A DNA stretch of 64,000 nucleotides from Actinopolymorpha singaporensis (lineage in GTDB: Bacteria; Actinomycetota; Actinomycetes; Propionibacteriales; Actinopolymorphaceae). Numbering within the stretch: position 1 is the stretch's first letter; the number at the start of each line of letters is the position of its first letter. The translations under genes and the position numbers were made by a program. The DNA is taken from the NCBI RefSeq assembly GCF_900104745.1, contig NZ_LT629732.1, forward strand, positions 4,265,981-4,329,980, read 5' to 3'. Below the pieces are notes generated by a model. The model ran no database searches and was not told the origin of the DNA. It worked only from the letters and a program-made list of their open reading frames with translations. Below are positions 51,345 to 61,503 of the stretch, piece after piece.

Positions 51345-52703
51345 TCAGACCGTACGCAGGAAGTGGTCCAGCACCCGCGCCCCGAACCGCAGACCGTCCA
51401 CCGGCACCCGCTCGTCGACCCCGTGCGCCAGGCCCCGGAGCGGGAAGTCGGCCGGCAGCCGCAGCGGGGAGAAGCCGTAGCCCGCGATGCCGAGCCGGGC
51501 GAACGACTTGGCGTCGGTGCCGCCGCCCATGCAGTACGGCACCACCACGGCGTCGGGGTCCTGCGTACGCAACGCTGCGGCCATCGCCTCGAACCACGGC
51601 GAGTCGATCGGCGCGGACACTGCCTCGGTGTAGTCCAGGATCTCCCGCTCGACGTGGGGCCCGAGGAGCTCGTCGATGGTGTCCAGGAACTCCTGCTCGG
51701 TGCCCGGGAGCGCGCGGCCGTCGATGTTGGCGTGCGCGGTGCCGGGGATGACGTTGATCTTGTAGCCCGCGTCCAGCATCGTCGGCGTCGCCGTCGCCCG
51801 GACCGTCGCGGCGGCGAGCGCCCCGGCCTTGCCCAGCCGGTCGATCGTGGCGTCGACGTCGGCCAGGTCGACGTCGACGCCCAGCGCCGCGCCGGTGCGT
51901 TCGAGGTAGGCCCGCACGGTCGGGGTGAGCCGGACCGGCCACTCGTACGCCGCGATCCGGGCGAGCGCGTGCGCCAGCCGGACGACGGCGTTGTCGGGAT
52001 TGGGGCGGGAGCCGTGACCGGCCCGCCCGCGGGCAGTGAGCCGCAGGTGGATGGTGCCGCGCTCGGCGGCGGCAACCGGATACAGGCGCACGCCGTCCAC
52101 GTCGAAGGAGTGCCCGCCGGACTCGCTGATCCCGATGGCGCAGCCGGCGAACAGGTCCGGGTGCTCGTCGACCAGCCAGCTCGCGCCGTAGTCGCCGTGC
52201 GCCTCCTCGTCGGCGACGAACGCCACCACGACGTCGCGCCGCGGCCGCAGACCGGCCGCGGACCACGACCGCACCACGGCGAGCACCATCGCGCACATGT
52301 CCTTCATGTCGACCGCGCCGCGGCCCCACACCAGGCCGTCGCGAATCTCACCGGAGAACGGCGGCACCGACCACTCGGCCGGATCCGCGGGTACGACATC
52401 GAGGTGGGCGTGGACCAGCACTGCCTCCGCCGCCGGGTCGGTGCCGGGGATGCGGACCACGACGTTGGCCCGCCGGGGCGCGGACTCCAGCAGTGTGGGG
52501 GACAGGCCCGCGTCGGTGAGCACGCCCGCGACGTACTCGGCGGCCTCGCGCTCACCCGCCGAATCCCCGGGCCCCCGGTTTGTGGTGTCGAAGCGGATCA
52601 GCCGGGCGCACAGGTCCTCCACGCCCTCCTCCGGCCGGTGGGCCGGCGAAGTGTCGACGTGCTGCTCGGTCGCGTTGGTGTTGGCCTCGTCGATTCCGGT
52701 CAC
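51345..52703 (-). CDS. M20 family metallopeptidase/deacylase
   Basis: This 452-residue di-zinc exopeptidase has VHAHLDVVPADPAEW, WGRGAVDMKDMCAM, VADEEAHGDYGA and a dimerisation lid domain (about residues 200-330). The C-terminal ligands lie around MGGGTDAKSFARLG and LAHGVDERV. It belongs to the ArgE/DapE/carboxypeptidase group. GTG at 52703 is used, with GAAGGGG upstream. An LD-carboxypeptidase gene lies just upstream on the same strand. Confidence 0.88.
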   Translation of the reverse strand: MTGIDEANTNATEQHVDTSPAHRPEEGVEDLCARLIRFDTTNRGPGDSAGEREAAEYVAGVLTDAGLSPTLLESAPRRANVVVRIPGTDPAAEAVLVHAHLDVVPADPAEWSVPPFSGEIRDGLVWGRGAVDMKDMCAMVLAVVRSWSAAGLRPRRDVVVAFVADEEAHGDYGASWLVDEHPDLFAGCAIGISESGGHSFDVDGVRLYPVAAAERGTIHLRLTARGRAGHGSRPNPDNAVVRLAHALARIAAYEWPVRLTPTVRAYLERTGAALGVDVDLADVDATIDRLGKAGALAAATVRATATPTMLDAGYKINVIPGTAHANIDGRALPGTEQEFLDTIDELLGPHVEREILDYTEAVSAPIDSPWFEAMAAALRTQDPDAVVVPYCMGGGTDAKSFARLGIAGYGFSPLRLPADFPLRGLAHGVDERVPVDGLRFGARVLDHFLRTV

Positions 52704-52771
52704 GTCCGCCCCTTCGCTCAGGTTCGCTTCGTACTCGCTTCGTCCTTGCTTGGTCTGGTTGGTGATTCTCG

Positions 52772-53722
52772 TCAGCCCAGGGCCTCGGTGAGGTTCAACT
52801 GCGCCACCCCGCTCCCGGGGTCGGCGACCAGCTCCACCTCCGCACCGAGCGGGACCGAGAGCTGTGCCGGGCAGTGCCCGAAACCGAGCTCCCAGATGAC
52901 GGGTACGCCGAGCCCGCCGAGCCGGTCGGCGAGCACCGCCCGCACCGTCTCCAGGTCGCCGGACTCCACCCACGAGCCCAGCGCGATCCCGGCCACTCCC
53001 TCGAAGTACCCCGCACGCAGCAGGTGGGTCACGAAGTGGTCGATGCGGTACGGCTCCTCGGTGACGTCCTCGAGCAGGACGATCGACCCCGGCGGTGGCG
53101 GCGCGACGTCGGGCACTCCGCGTCCGGAGACGACCAGGCTGAGGTTGCCGCCGACGGTGCGCCCGCGTGCCCGGCCGGGCACCATGGGCTGCGCCAGCGG
53201 GCCGGACAGCACCAGGCCGGCATCCGGCTCGAACAGCAGCCGGCGGAGGTTCTCCTGGGCCGCCGGGTCGTCCACGAACGACGCTGTCCCCACCATCGCC
53301 CCGAACACCGTTGGTATGCCGAGCCGGGAGCCGATCACCTGGTGCAGCGCGGTGACGTCGCTGGAGCCGGTGAACACCTTCGGCGAGGCGGCGGTGATCG
53401 CGTCCCAGTCGAGCAGGTCGAGGATACGGAGCGCGCCGTACCCGCCGCGGGCGCAGAAGATCGCGGCCACGCCCGGGTCGCACCAGGCACGGGTCAGGTC
53501 ACCGGCCCGGTCGGCGTCGGCACCGGCGAGGTAGTCGAAGGTCGGGTGCCGGTCGCGGGCGTGCGGGGCGACCTCGACCTCCAGGCCCCAGGAGCTGAGG
53601 ACGGCGAGGCCCTTGTCCAGATACTCCGGTACCAGCGGTCCGGACGGCGCCACCACCACCGCCCGATCACCGGGACGCAGCCGGCACCACCCGACCGGAC
53701 GGGGGAACGCGGATGTCGGCAT
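52772..53722 (-). CDS. LD-carboxypeptidase (peptidase S66, LdcA-like)
   Basis: This 316-residue serine peptidase of family S66 is involved in murein peptide recycling: it cleaves the L,D bond to D-Ala. The nucleophile Ser is in FTGSSDVTALH (about residue 121). The catalytic Glu/His are in LLEDVTEEPYRIDH and GFGHCPAQLSVPLG. It starts MPTSAFPRPVGWCRLRPGD. It may form a unit with the M20 peptidase. Confidence 0.9.
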   Translation of the reverse strand: MPTSAFPRPVGWCRLRPGDRAVVVAPSGPLVPEYLDKGLAVLSSWGLEVEVAPHARDRHPTFDYLAGADADRAGDLTRAWCDPGVAAIFCARGGYGALRILDLLDWDAITAASPKVFTGSSDVTALHQVIGSRLGIPTVFGAMVGTASFVDDPAAQENLRRLLFEPDAGLVLSGPLAQPMVPGRARGRTVGGNLSLVVSGRGVPDVAPPPPGSIVLLEDVTEEPYRIDHFVTHLLRAGYFEGVAGIALGSWVESGDLETVRAVLADRLGGLGVPVIWELGFGHCPAQLSVPLGAEVELVADPGSGVAQLNLTEALG

Positions 53723-53826
53723 CGAACCCTCCTCGGCGGCCGGCGCTCGATGCCGCCGGGCAGCCAGCCTGTCAGATCGCCGGACACCAGTCGATCACCG
53801 GCCCACCGCCTGGGAGACTGGCCGCC

Positions 53827-54750
53827 ATGAGTCCGATCCTCTCCGTGCCGGACCTGGCCACCTGGCTTGCCGGTGACCACCCGCCCGTCGTCCTCGACGT
53901 CCGGTGGACGTTGACCGGCCCACCGGCCCGCGAGGTCTACCAGGCCGGGCACGTGCCCGGTGCGCGCTATGTCGACTTCGACACCGTGCTGTCCGGGCCC
54001 GCCGACCCCGCCGGCGGTGGGCGGCACCCCCTGCCCGCCCCGGAGGTGTTCGCCGCGGCGATGCGTGACCTCGGCGTACGCACCGACACCGACGTGGTGG
54101 TGTACGGCGCACCCGACGGCTTCGGCGCCGCGCGCGCCTGGTGGTGCCTGCGGTACTTCGGGCACCGCTCGGTACGCGTGCTCGACGGCGGGTTCGCCGC
54201 CTGGGTGCGGGCTGGTCAGCCGGTCGAGACGGGGGAGCCGGCTGCCATGGAGGCGGCGGGTGACTTCGTTGCCCGGCCCGGTGGCATGCCGGCGCTCGGC
54301 GCGGACGAGGCGGCCCGGCTGGCCCGGTCCGGCCTGCTGCTCGACGCCCGGGCGGGCGAGCGCTACCGCGGCGAGACCGAGCCCGTCGACCCCGTGGGTG
54401 GCCACATCCCCGGTGCGCTGAGCGCTCCCACCGCGGCGAACCTCGACGCCGACAGCCGGTTCCTGGACCCCGCCCGACTACGGGAGCGGTTCGCGGCCCT
54501 CGGGATCGAGTCGCCGGCGGACGGCCTGCCAGGCGACGACGTGTCCGGGGACCACGCGGCGCCGGTTGCGGTGGACCCGGCCGAGGGCGGATGCGGCGTG
54601 GGCACCTACTGCGGTTCCGGAGTGAGTGCGGCGCAGCAGGTGCTCGCGCTGGAGCTGGCCGGCGTACGCGCCGGGTTGTACGTCGGCTCCTGGTCAGACT
54701 GGGTGTCCGACCGTCAGCGGCCGGTGGCCACCGGCCCGGACCGGGGCTGA
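53827..54750 (+). CDS. Sulfurtransferase (tandem rhodanese)
   Basis: This 307-residue protein of two rhodanese domains is the thiosulfate or 3-mercaptopyruvate sulfurtransferase type. The N-domain (residues 1-125) lacks an active Cys. The C-domain has the active loop YCGSGVSAAQQ (about residue 261), which fits thiosulfate or mercaptopyruvate. The C-terminus is followed by an overlapping convergent gene. Confidence 0.92.
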   Translation: MSPILSVPDLATWLAGDHPPVVLDVRWTLTGPPAREVYQAGHVPGARYVDFDTVLSGPADPAGGGRHPLPAPEVFAAAMRDLGVRTDTDVVVYGAPDGFGAARAWWCLRYFGHRSVRVLDGGFAAWVRAGQPVETGEPAAMEAAGDFVARPGGMPALGADEAARLARSGLLLDARAGERYRGETEPVDPVGGHIPGALSAPTAANLDADSRFLDPARLRERFAALGIESPADGLPGDDVSGDHAAPVAVDPAEGGCGVGTYCGSGVSAAQQVLALELAGVRAGLYVGSWSDWVSDRQRPVATGPDRG

Positions 54751-55182
54751 CGTCCACGCCGCGGGCGAGCCGGCGGACGTGCCGGCACCCGGGGCGAGTT
54801 CGGCGAGCAGTCGTTCGAACAGCCCCGCGGCCGCGTCCACGGACAGCAGCCCGGCCTCGTAGCCGCGCCAGCCGTGTTCGGCGGCGCCGTCGTAGCGCGC
54901 GCCGTCGACGGCAACCGCGCCGGCCCGCAGCACCACCCGGGGCGGCGCCTGCGGGGCGGGCAGGTGCTGACCGCAGCCGCAGTCGCAGTGGCCGGCCGGG
55001 TCGGCGAACAGAACGTCATCCTCGGCGTACCGCTCGAGGTCCACGGTCGTTCCGTGGCACCGAAAGTGCAGCAGGCCGCCGACCGGGGGCAGTGCCCACA
55101 GCCGCACCGGGACGGGGTGGCTCGGCGGCACGACACGCAGGCCGCGGTCGAAAAGAGTGCGAGTCCAGGCAGCGAAATCCAT
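54694..55182 (-). CDS. Hypothetical protein with a Cys cluster
   Basis: This 162-residue protein begins MDFAAWTRTLFDRGLRVVPP. In the middle it has AGHCDCGCGQH (three cysteines and two histidines), which could bind metal. The protein frame has protein-like composition. No family is recognised. The 3' end overlaps the sulfurtransferase gene by 57 bp, tail to tail, so both C-termini are constrained. Confidence 0.6.
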   Translation of the reverse strand: MDFAAWTRTLFDRGLRVVPPSHPVPVRLWALPPVGGLLHFRCHGTTVDLERYAEDDVLFADPAGHCDCGCGQHLPAPQAPPRVVLRAGAVAVDGARYDGAAEHGWRGYEAGLLSVDAAAGLFERLLAELAPGAGTSAGSPAAWTSAPVRAGGHRPLTVGHPV

Positions 55183-55413
55183 CGCGGGCGTCCTCGAAGA
55201 TGCTGGTTGATGCTGCGGCGGCAGGCCGCGGGACCGGATGAGGTCAGCAGCAACAACAACAGCGGTGCAGGACGCCAGAACGCATGGCCGAAGTCTGCCA
55301 GCATTCCGGCCCGGCCGAACATGGCGTCCAGCATCCGGACACGATGTCCAGCGCAGCCGGGGACGAACCCACCCGGCCCAGGATCGCCCAGGACGAAGCA
55401 GACGCCGGGGGGA

Positions 55414-56580
55414 CTACTCCGAACCGCGGCCGCCGCCGAAGAGGATGTCGTCCCAGCTGGGTACAGCGCTGCGGCCCTTGCCCTTGCCGCCGGCCGCTCG
55501 TGCCCGGCGGCGCCGGGCCTCCGCCGCCCGCCGACGAGCAGGCTGCTCCGGCGCGGGCTGCTCCTTCTCCACGGCCGGCTCGCTCTCGGCAGATACCTCG
55601 GGCTCGGCGACAGCTTCGGGTTCGGGGACGACCTCGACTTCGGAATCGCGGGCCCGCCCGTCCGAGGCGGCCGGTGCCGGGGGCGGCGGGAGTTCGTCCG
55701 CCGGCGCGGACGCTGCCGCCTGCTCGGTGTCCGGTGCTTCGTTCAGGTCGGGAACCTCGTCCGGCGCGAGGTCGTCGGGTTCGTTCGCGGTACCGCGGGC
55801 ACTCGGCGCCGGCACCACACGCGGGCCCTGCCCGGCGGCGACCTGGCGGCCGATGCTGTGTGAGAGGTCGATGGTGTCCTCTGTGTCCGGCCTGGCGTCG
55901 TCCGGCGGCGGAGCGAGCCGCAGCCGGTGCGCCTCACGCGACTGCCGTTCGGCCGCGGGCTCGGACGGGGCCGGCGCGGCGGGCGGAGGGACGATGCTGT
56001 CCATCGGCGCCTCACCCACCAGGGCACGCGCCTTGGCGTCGGAGGTGACGACGACCCGGCCGAGTGGGTCATAGCTGAACTTCGCGCGGTGCTCCTCGCC
56101 CTCGAACGTGAAGGTGACCGTGACCGCCCAGCGCCCCTCGGGAGTGCGCCAGGCGTCCCACGTGGCGTGGTCGCGACCGACGCCGAGCGCGTCCAGCCGG
56201 CTGCCGACCGCCTCGTCGAGGATCTGCGCCGGTCCCTCGCGGCCGTTACGGCGAAGGGCGCAGCGGCGGGCCTGTCCGGCGGTGTACTCGCGTTCGGCAA
56301 GCACGGGACCGGCGTAGCGCAGGATCCGCTCGATCGGCACCTCGGCGGCCGCGGCGACGGACTCCGACGACTCACCGGCACGCAGCCGCGCCTGGATCTC
56401 CTTGGGTCGGAGCCGGCTCTGCTTCTCCAGGGGGGCCGAACCCTGCCGCGCCCGATCGCTCACCACGGCTCCGCGGAGCCGGTCGTCGATCTTGAGTGCG
56501 AACTCCTCCCCCGAGCCCTCGTGAGTCAGGAGCAGATGGGTGCCGTCGTCGCTGAGGTGTACCAGCCTGACGTCGCGCAC
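55414..56580 (-). CDS. sepH: Septation protein SepH
   Basis: SepH promotes FtsZ ring function in actinobacteria. This 388-residue copy has the N-terminal DUF3071 domain (residues 1-170). It includes the HTH-like QARLRAGESSESVAAAAEVP and the conserved WDAWRTPEGRWAVTVTF. A long Pro/Glu/Ala-rich linker leads to a short conserved C-terminal motif (VPSWDDILFG). GTG at 56580 has a GGGGAGG site upstream. In Streptomyces the same neighbourhood contains a sulfurtransferase and ferrochelatase, as here. Confidence 0.93.
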   Translation of the reverse strand: MRDVRLVHLSDDGTHLLLTHEGSGEEFALKIDDRLRGAVVSDRARQGSAPLEKQSRLRPKEIQARLRAGESSESVAAAAEVPIERILRYAGPVLAEREYTAGQARRCALRRNGREGPAQILDEAVGSRLDALGVGRDHATWDAWRTPEGRWAVTVTFTFEGEEHRAKFSYDPLGRVVVTSDAKARALVGEAPMDSIVPPPAAPAPSEPAAERQSREAHRLRLAPPPDDARPDTEDTIDLSHSIGRQVAAGQGPRVVPAPSARGTANEPDDLAPDEVPDLNEAPDTEQAAASAPADELPPPPAPAASDGRARDSEVEVVPEPEAVAEPEVSAESEPAVEKEQPAPEQPARRRAAEARRRRARAAGGKGKGRSAVPSWDDILFGGGRGSE

Positions 56581-56813
56581 GGTGTGCCTCCCCACTTGTC
56601 GAGCCTGCTCAGTCTCTCGCGTACCGGAGGGACGATGCCAGGCACCGCGCCGGAGACACCCGAGGCGGTTCGACTGATCCGTGGTCTCGGGGGAGTACGC
56701 CATTCGCGAAGACCCTACGGACCCTAGCGCGTCGGTGTCGGTCTCCGGGGCGCGCAGAAGGGCAGGCCGGGGTCAGGAAGGGCGGGCGAAGGTCCGGCGA
56801 TGGCCGGCAGGCG

Positions 56814-58037
56814 TCACGTCGTGGTCAGCTCGACGGGCTCGGTGACATCGGCGGGCGCACCTCGTCGCGGCGCCCTGGCCACGAACGCGACGAGCACGGT
56901 GACGACTCCGGCGGTGAGGGGGACGTAGAAGCCCGCGCGTCCACCCGCGGCGTCGACGACCTGACCCGCGACAGCGGCACCGGCCGCCACACCCGCGGCC
57001 ATCCCGGTGGTGGTCCAGGCCATGCCCTCGTTGAGCCGGGCCGGCGGGACGGTGCGCTGCACGACCGCCATGCTCGCCACCAGCGTGGGCGAGATCGCGA
57101 ACCCGGCCAGGAAGAGGACGACGCCGAGCACGCCGAGGTGACCGATGAACGGCAGCGGCAGCATCGTCGCGGCGATCGACGCGGCGCCGAGCCGGAACCG
57201 CTTCATCGGCGGCATCCGCAGCCGCATCGCTCCCAGCGCCAGCGCCGACAGCATGCTCCCCGTGGCCCAGCCGGCCAGCAGAAGACCGGACGCGGACCGG
57301 TGACCCGCGTCGGAGGCGACCGCGACGACCACGACCTCGGCGCTGCCGAACAGCGCGCCGAGACCCGCGCACGCCACGACGACGGGACCGAGCACCGGCC
57401 AGCCGAGCGGTGGCTTCACCTGTTGCCCGCTGCCGGGACGGTGGACCGGCGGCTGGGTACGCCGCTGTGCGGCCAGCAGGCAGGCGCCGACCACGCCCGC
57501 GACGATGGCCGTCACCAGTCCCGCGACCGGGCTCACCGTGGTGGCCAGCAGGGTCACCAGCGGCGGGCCGACCATGAAGACGACCTCGTCCAGCAGTGCC
57601 TCCAGCGCGAACGCCGTGTGCAACTCCGGCTTGCCCTCGAGCAGATGGGTCCACCGGGCGCGGACGTAGGAACCGACCAGCGGGCCGGACGCTCCGGCGA
57701 CCGCCGCCAGCGCCTGGGGGAGCGGGGACGCCACTCCGGCCCGTACTGCGACGATCAGGCCTCCCAGCGCGACCGCGTTGAGCGCCGCGATCAGGGGAAG
57801 GACGAGGTGCTGCCCGTGGCGGTCGACCAGGCGGGCCTGCACCGGGGCCAGCACCGCCGCCGCGATGACATAGGACGCGGAGATCGTGCCGGCCAGGCCG
57901 TAGGAGCCGGTGGTGGCCGACACGAGCAGGACCAGACCGAGCCCAACCATCGACAGCGGAAGTCGGGCGAACCAGCCGGTGAGGGAGAAGGCCAGGCTCC
58001 CGGGATGGCCGAGGATCGTGCGGTAGGGGCTGAACAT
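56814..58037 (-). CDS. MFS transporter
   Basis: This is a 407-residue protein with about twelve hydrophobic helices and the MFS pattern, for example ARLVDRHGQHLVLP between helices 2 and 3. It is likely a drug or metabolite efflux pump of unknown substrate. ATG at 58037 is used; the frame also allows a GTG at 58052. It is divergent from the ferrochelatase gene across 149 bp. Confidence 0.88.
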   Translation of the reverse strand: MFSPYRTILGHPGSLAFSLTGWFARLPLSMVGLGLVLLVSATTGSYGLAGTISASYVIAAAVLAPVQARLVDRHGQHLVLPLIAALNAVALGGLIVAVRAGVASPLPQALAAVAGASGPLVGSYVRARWTHLLEGKPELHTAFALEALLDEVVFMVGPPLVTLLATTVSPVAGLVTAIVAGVVGACLLAAQRRTQPPVHRPGSGQQVKPPLGWPVLGPVVVACAGLGALFGSAEVVVVAVASDAGHRSASGLLLAGWATGSMLSALALGAMRLRMPPMKRFRLGAASIAATMLPLPFIGHLGVLGVVLFLAGFAISPTLVASMAVVQRTVPPARLNEGMAWTTTGMAAGVAAGAAVAGQVVDAAGGRAGFYVPLTAGVVTVLVAFVARAPRRGAPADVTEPVELTTT

Positions 58038-58186
58038 GACAGGGCAGCTCACGGTTGGGGTTGGTCGGACGTGGTGGTGGTGGTGCGGTGCCTCACGTGC
58101 TGTGCGATGTGCGGCGACGAGCCCGGGGAACCGCTCCGCTCACCCTAACGAGCAGCACCGACAGGGCACCTGCGAATATCGGGACC

Positions 58187-59263
58187 ATGCGAGCCGTCCC
58201 GATCGATGCCGTTCTGCTGGTCTCGTTCGGCGGACCGGAGAAACCGGACGACGTCGTGCCATTCCTCGAGAACGTCACCCGCGGGCGGGGCATTCCTCGC
58301 GAACGCCTCGCCGAGGTGGGCCAGCACTACTTCCTTTTCGGCGGCCGCAGCCCGATCAACGACCAGTGCCGGGCGCTGAAGGCCGCGATGGAGGAGGACC
58401 TGCGGGATCGCGGCCCGGACCTCCCGGTCTACTGGGGAAACCGCAACTGGGACCCCTACCTGTCCGACACGCTCGCGCGGATGCGCTCGGCCGGGGTCCG
58501 GCGGGCGGCCTGCCTGTTCACCAGTGCGTACGCGTCCTACTCGGGGTGCCGGCAGTACCGCGAGAACCTCGCCGACGCACTGACCGACATCGGCGAGGGC
58601 GCCCCCGAGCTCGTCCGGCTGCCGCACTACTTCAATCGTCCCGGTTTCGTCGCTCCCTTCGTGGACGGGACGGCCGACGCGCTGCGGAGCCTGCCGGCCG
58701 GGTCGCGGATCGTCTTCGTCACCCACTCGGTGCCCGAGGCGATGAACGCCGCCAGCGGGCCCGAGGGCGGCCGCTACGTCGCCGAACACCGTGACGTCGC
58801 GACCACCGTGGCCACCGAGGTGGCCGGCCGGACCGGCCGGGAGGTCGGCTGGGACCTCGTCTACTGCAGCCGGTCCGGTCCGCCGAGCCAGCCGTGGCTG
58901 GAGCCGGACGTCAACGACCACCTCGCGGCGCTGGCCGATCGAGGAGTGCCGGGCGTTGCGGTGGTGCCGATCGGTTTCGTCTCCGATCACATGGAAGTGC
59001 TGTACGACCTGGACACCGAGGCCCGGGCCACCGCCGGCCGGCTCGGGGTGGCTTTCACCCGGGTGGCCACGCCGGGGGTCGACCCGAGGTTCGTTCGCAT
59101 GGTCGGCGACCTCGTCCGGGAGCAGGTCGCCGCGGACAAGGATGACGAACGCGGCGGGGGCACCGAGCTGACGGGTTCTCTGGGGCCCACCTGGGGCAAC
59201 TGCCCAGCCGGGTGCTGCCGCAACCCGCGCGGTGACCGCCCGGCCGCCTGCGACGCCGGCTGA
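58187..59263 (+). CDS. cpfC: Coproporphyrin ferrochelatase
   Basis: This 358-residue enzyme inserts Fe2+ into coproporphyrin III in the actinobacterial haem pathway. It has [29 protein letters not shown] (His) and [12 protein letters not shown] (Glu). The extension NCPAGCC with an upstream YCSRSG holds the four cysteines of the [2Fe-2S] cluster typical of actinobacteria. ATG at 58187 has a GAATAT hexamer 7 bp upstream, so the message may be leaderless. Older symbol: hemH. Confidence 0.93.
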   Translation: MRAVPIDAVLLVSFGGPEKPDDVVPFLENVTRGRGIPRERLAEVGQHYFLFGGRSPINDQCRALKAAMEEDLRDRGPDLPVYWGNRNWDPYLSDTLARMRSAGVRRAACLFTSAYASYSGCRQYRENLADALTDIGEGAPELVRLPHYFNRPGFVAPFVDGTADALRSLPAGSRIVFVTHSVPEAMNAASGPEGGRYVAEHRDVATTVATEVAGRTGREVGWDLVYCSRSGPPSQPWLEPDVNDHLAALADRGVPGVAVVPIGFVSDHMEVLYDLDTEARATAGRLGVAFTRVATPGVDPRFVRMVGDLVREQVAADKDDERGGGTELTGSLGPTWGNCPAGCCRNPRGDRPAACDAG

Positions 59264-59267
59264 GTCC

Positions 59268-59300
59268 GTCCGAACCACCGTCCGAACCACCATCCGAGGC
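59268..59300. repeat. 12-bp tandem repeat (GTCCGAACCACC)
   Basis: Two exact copies of GTCCGAACCACC and a degenerate third lie just after the ferrochelatase stop. No hairpin is evident. Confidence 0.6.
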
Positions 59301-59385
59301 GCGCGCCGACCCTGACCGGCCGGAGTGGGCCCGCGGTCGAAGATCATCTCGCCCTGTGGGGGTGGCCGCCCCTAGGCTGATCCGC

Positions 59386-61503
59386 ATGACTGCGGAGACG
59401 GCCACCCCCTTCCACGATCTCGACACATACGTAGCGTTGCGGCGCCTCGCCGGTCTGTGGCTGGCGCCGGACGGCAGCCGCCTGGTGGCCGCCGCCCAGC
59501 AGCTCTCACCCGACCGCAAGAAGTACGTCACGTCGTTGTGGCAGGTCGACCCGTCCGGTGCGCGCCCGGCGCGCCGGCTCACCCGCGGCACCACCGGCGA
59601 GAGCGGTGCGGCGTTCCTGCCCGACGGCTCGCTGCTGTTCGTGGCCAAACGACCCCACGAGGAGTGGCCGGAGCCGCCGGAGTCCTCGCGGTCCGAGGAG
59701 TCCGAGGTGCCCGCCGACACCGACTCGGCGGAGGCGTCCGCCGGTGACGGTGACGGCGCGAACGACGCCGACAAGCCCGCCCTGTGGGTGCTGCCCGCCG
59801 GAGGCGGCGAGGCGCGTCGGGTGCTGGCCCGGCCGGGTGGGATCGGCGGAGTCATGGTGGCGCGGGAGGCGGGCACGCTCGTGTTCACCGCACCCACCCT
59901 TCCCGGCACCAAGTCCGCCGACGACGACCGTGAGCGCCGCAAGGCCCGCGCCGACGCGTCGGTGTCGGCGATCCTGCACGAGAGCTACCCCGTTCGTTAC
60001 TGGGACCACGACCTCGGCCCGGACGAGCTCCGCCTTTTCGCCGCCGACGCGTTCGACGTCGACGAGGGCCGGCCGCGGCCCCGCGATCTCAGCCCCGAGC
60101 CCGGCCGCGCGCTGGACGAAGGCTCGGCCGACGTCAGCGCTGACGGGCGCACCGTCGTCAGCACGTGGAAGGTCGCGACCCGCCAGGGCGACCACCGCGT
60201 CGACCTGGCGGCGTTCGACACCGCGACCGGAGAGCGCCGGGTGCTGGCCACCGACCCCGACCACGACCACGAGGGCCCCCGAATCTCACCGGACGGCCGT
60301 TGGGTGGTGTGTTCGCGCGAGCGCCGTAGCACCACCGAAGCCGCGCCCGACGTCACGTTGTGGCTGGTCCCGCTGAACGGCGGTGAGGCGCGGGACCTCA
60401 CCCCCGAGCTCGATCTGTGGCCGCGCGAGCCCCGCTGGTCCCCGGACGGGCACACCATCTACTTCACCGCGGACGAACGCGGCCACTGCCCGGTCTTCGC
60501 CGTGGACGTCGCCACCGGCTGCATGCGCCGGCTCACCGCGTCCGGCGCCTATGCCGCACTCGAGCCGGCGCCCGACGGCCGTTCCCTCTACGCGCTGCGC
60601 AACGCCGTGGACGCGCCGCCGTCGATCGTCCGGCTCGCGGTCGGCGCCGTCGACCAGGAGGCGGAGCGACTGCGCGGCCCGGAAGCGACCCCCGAACTCC
60701 CGGGACGGCTCACCGAGGTGACCGCGACCGCCCAGGACGGCTCGGACCTGCGGGCCTGGCTGGTGCTTCCCGACGGCGCTTCCGCGCAGCAGCCGGCACC
60801 GCTGCTGCTGTGGATCCACGGTGGTCCGCTGTCGTCGTGGAACACCTGGAGCTGGCGATGGAACCCATGGCTGATGGCCGCCCGCGGGTACGCCGTCCTG
60901 CTGCCCGATCCGGCGCTGTCCACCGGGTACGGCCAGGAGTTCGTCGACCGGGGGTGGGGCCGTTGGGGTGCCGAGCCGTTCACCGACCTGATGGCGGTGA
61001 CCGACGCCGCCCTCGAGGTGCCCGAGATCGACGCCGACCGGACGGCGGCGATGGGTGGTTCGTTCGGCGGCTACATGGCCAACTGGGTGGCCGGGCACAC
61101 CGACCGGTTCAAGGCGATCGTGACGCACGCCAGCCTGTGGGCCCTGGACCAGTTCGGTCCGACGACGGACGTGGCGTCCTACTGGTTCCGCGAGCTCACT
61201 CCCGAGCGCGCCCTCGCCAACTCACCGCACCTGTCCGCGGAGCAGATCACCACGCCGATGCTGGTGATCCACGGTGACCGCGACTACCGAGTGCCGATCG
61301 GGGAGGGCCTGCGGCTTTGGTGGGAGCTCAACCGCCTGCACGACGGCGACCCGGCCGAGCTGCCGCACCGCTTCCTCTACTTCCCCGACGAGAACCACTG
61401 GGTGCTCTCACCGCACCACGCGAAGGTGTGGTACTCCACGGTGTTCGCTTTCCTCTCCTGGCACGTCGAGGGGGCGGGCTGGGAACGCCCGGAGCTGGTG
61501 TGA
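59386..61503 (+). CDS. S9 family peptidase (prolyl oligopeptidase/acylaminoacyl-peptidase type)
   Basis: This 705-residue protein has a beta-propeller N-domain (repeats such as DGRWVVCSRERR and RWSPDGHTIYF) and a C-terminal alpha/beta hydrolase. The catalytic Ser is in GGSFGGYMANW (about residue 563), the Asp in HGDRDYRVP and the His in DENHWVL. There is an acidic low-complexity insert at about 100-130. ATG at 59386 follows a TAGGCT hexamer by 7 bp. It overlaps the next start. Confidence 0.92.
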   Translation: MTAETATPFHDLDTYVALRRLAGLWLAPDGSRLVAAAQQLSPDRKKYVTSLWQVDPSGARPARRLTRGTTGESGAAFLPDGSLLFVAKRPHEEWPEPPESSRSEESEVPADTDSAEASAGDGDGANDADKPALWVLPAGGGEARRVLARPGGIGGVMVAREAGTLVFTAPTLPGTKSADDDRERRKARADASVSAILHESYPVRYWDHDLGPDELRLFAADAFDVDEGRPRPRDLSPEPGRALDEGSADVSADGRTVVSTWKVATRQGDHRVDLAAFDTATGERRVLATDPDHDHEGPRISPDGRWVVCSRERRSTTEAAPDVTLWLVPLNGGEARDLTPELDLWPREPRWSPDGHTIYFTADERGHCPVFAVDVATGCMRRLTASGAYAALEPAPDGRSLYALRNAVDAPPSIVRLAVGAVDQEAERLRGPEATPELPGRLTEVTATAQDGSDLRAWLVLPDGASAQQPAPLLLWIHGGPLSSWNTWSWRWNPWLMAARGYAVLLPDPALSTGYGQEFVDRGWGRWGAEPFTDLMAVTDAALEVPEIDADRTAAMGGSFGGYMANWVAGHTDRFKAIVTHASLWALDQFGPTTDVASYWFRELTPERALANSPHLSAEQITTPMLVIHGDRDYRVPIGEGLRLWWELNRLHDGDPAELPHRFLYFPDENHWVLSPHHAKVWYSTVFAFLSWHVEGAGWERPELV

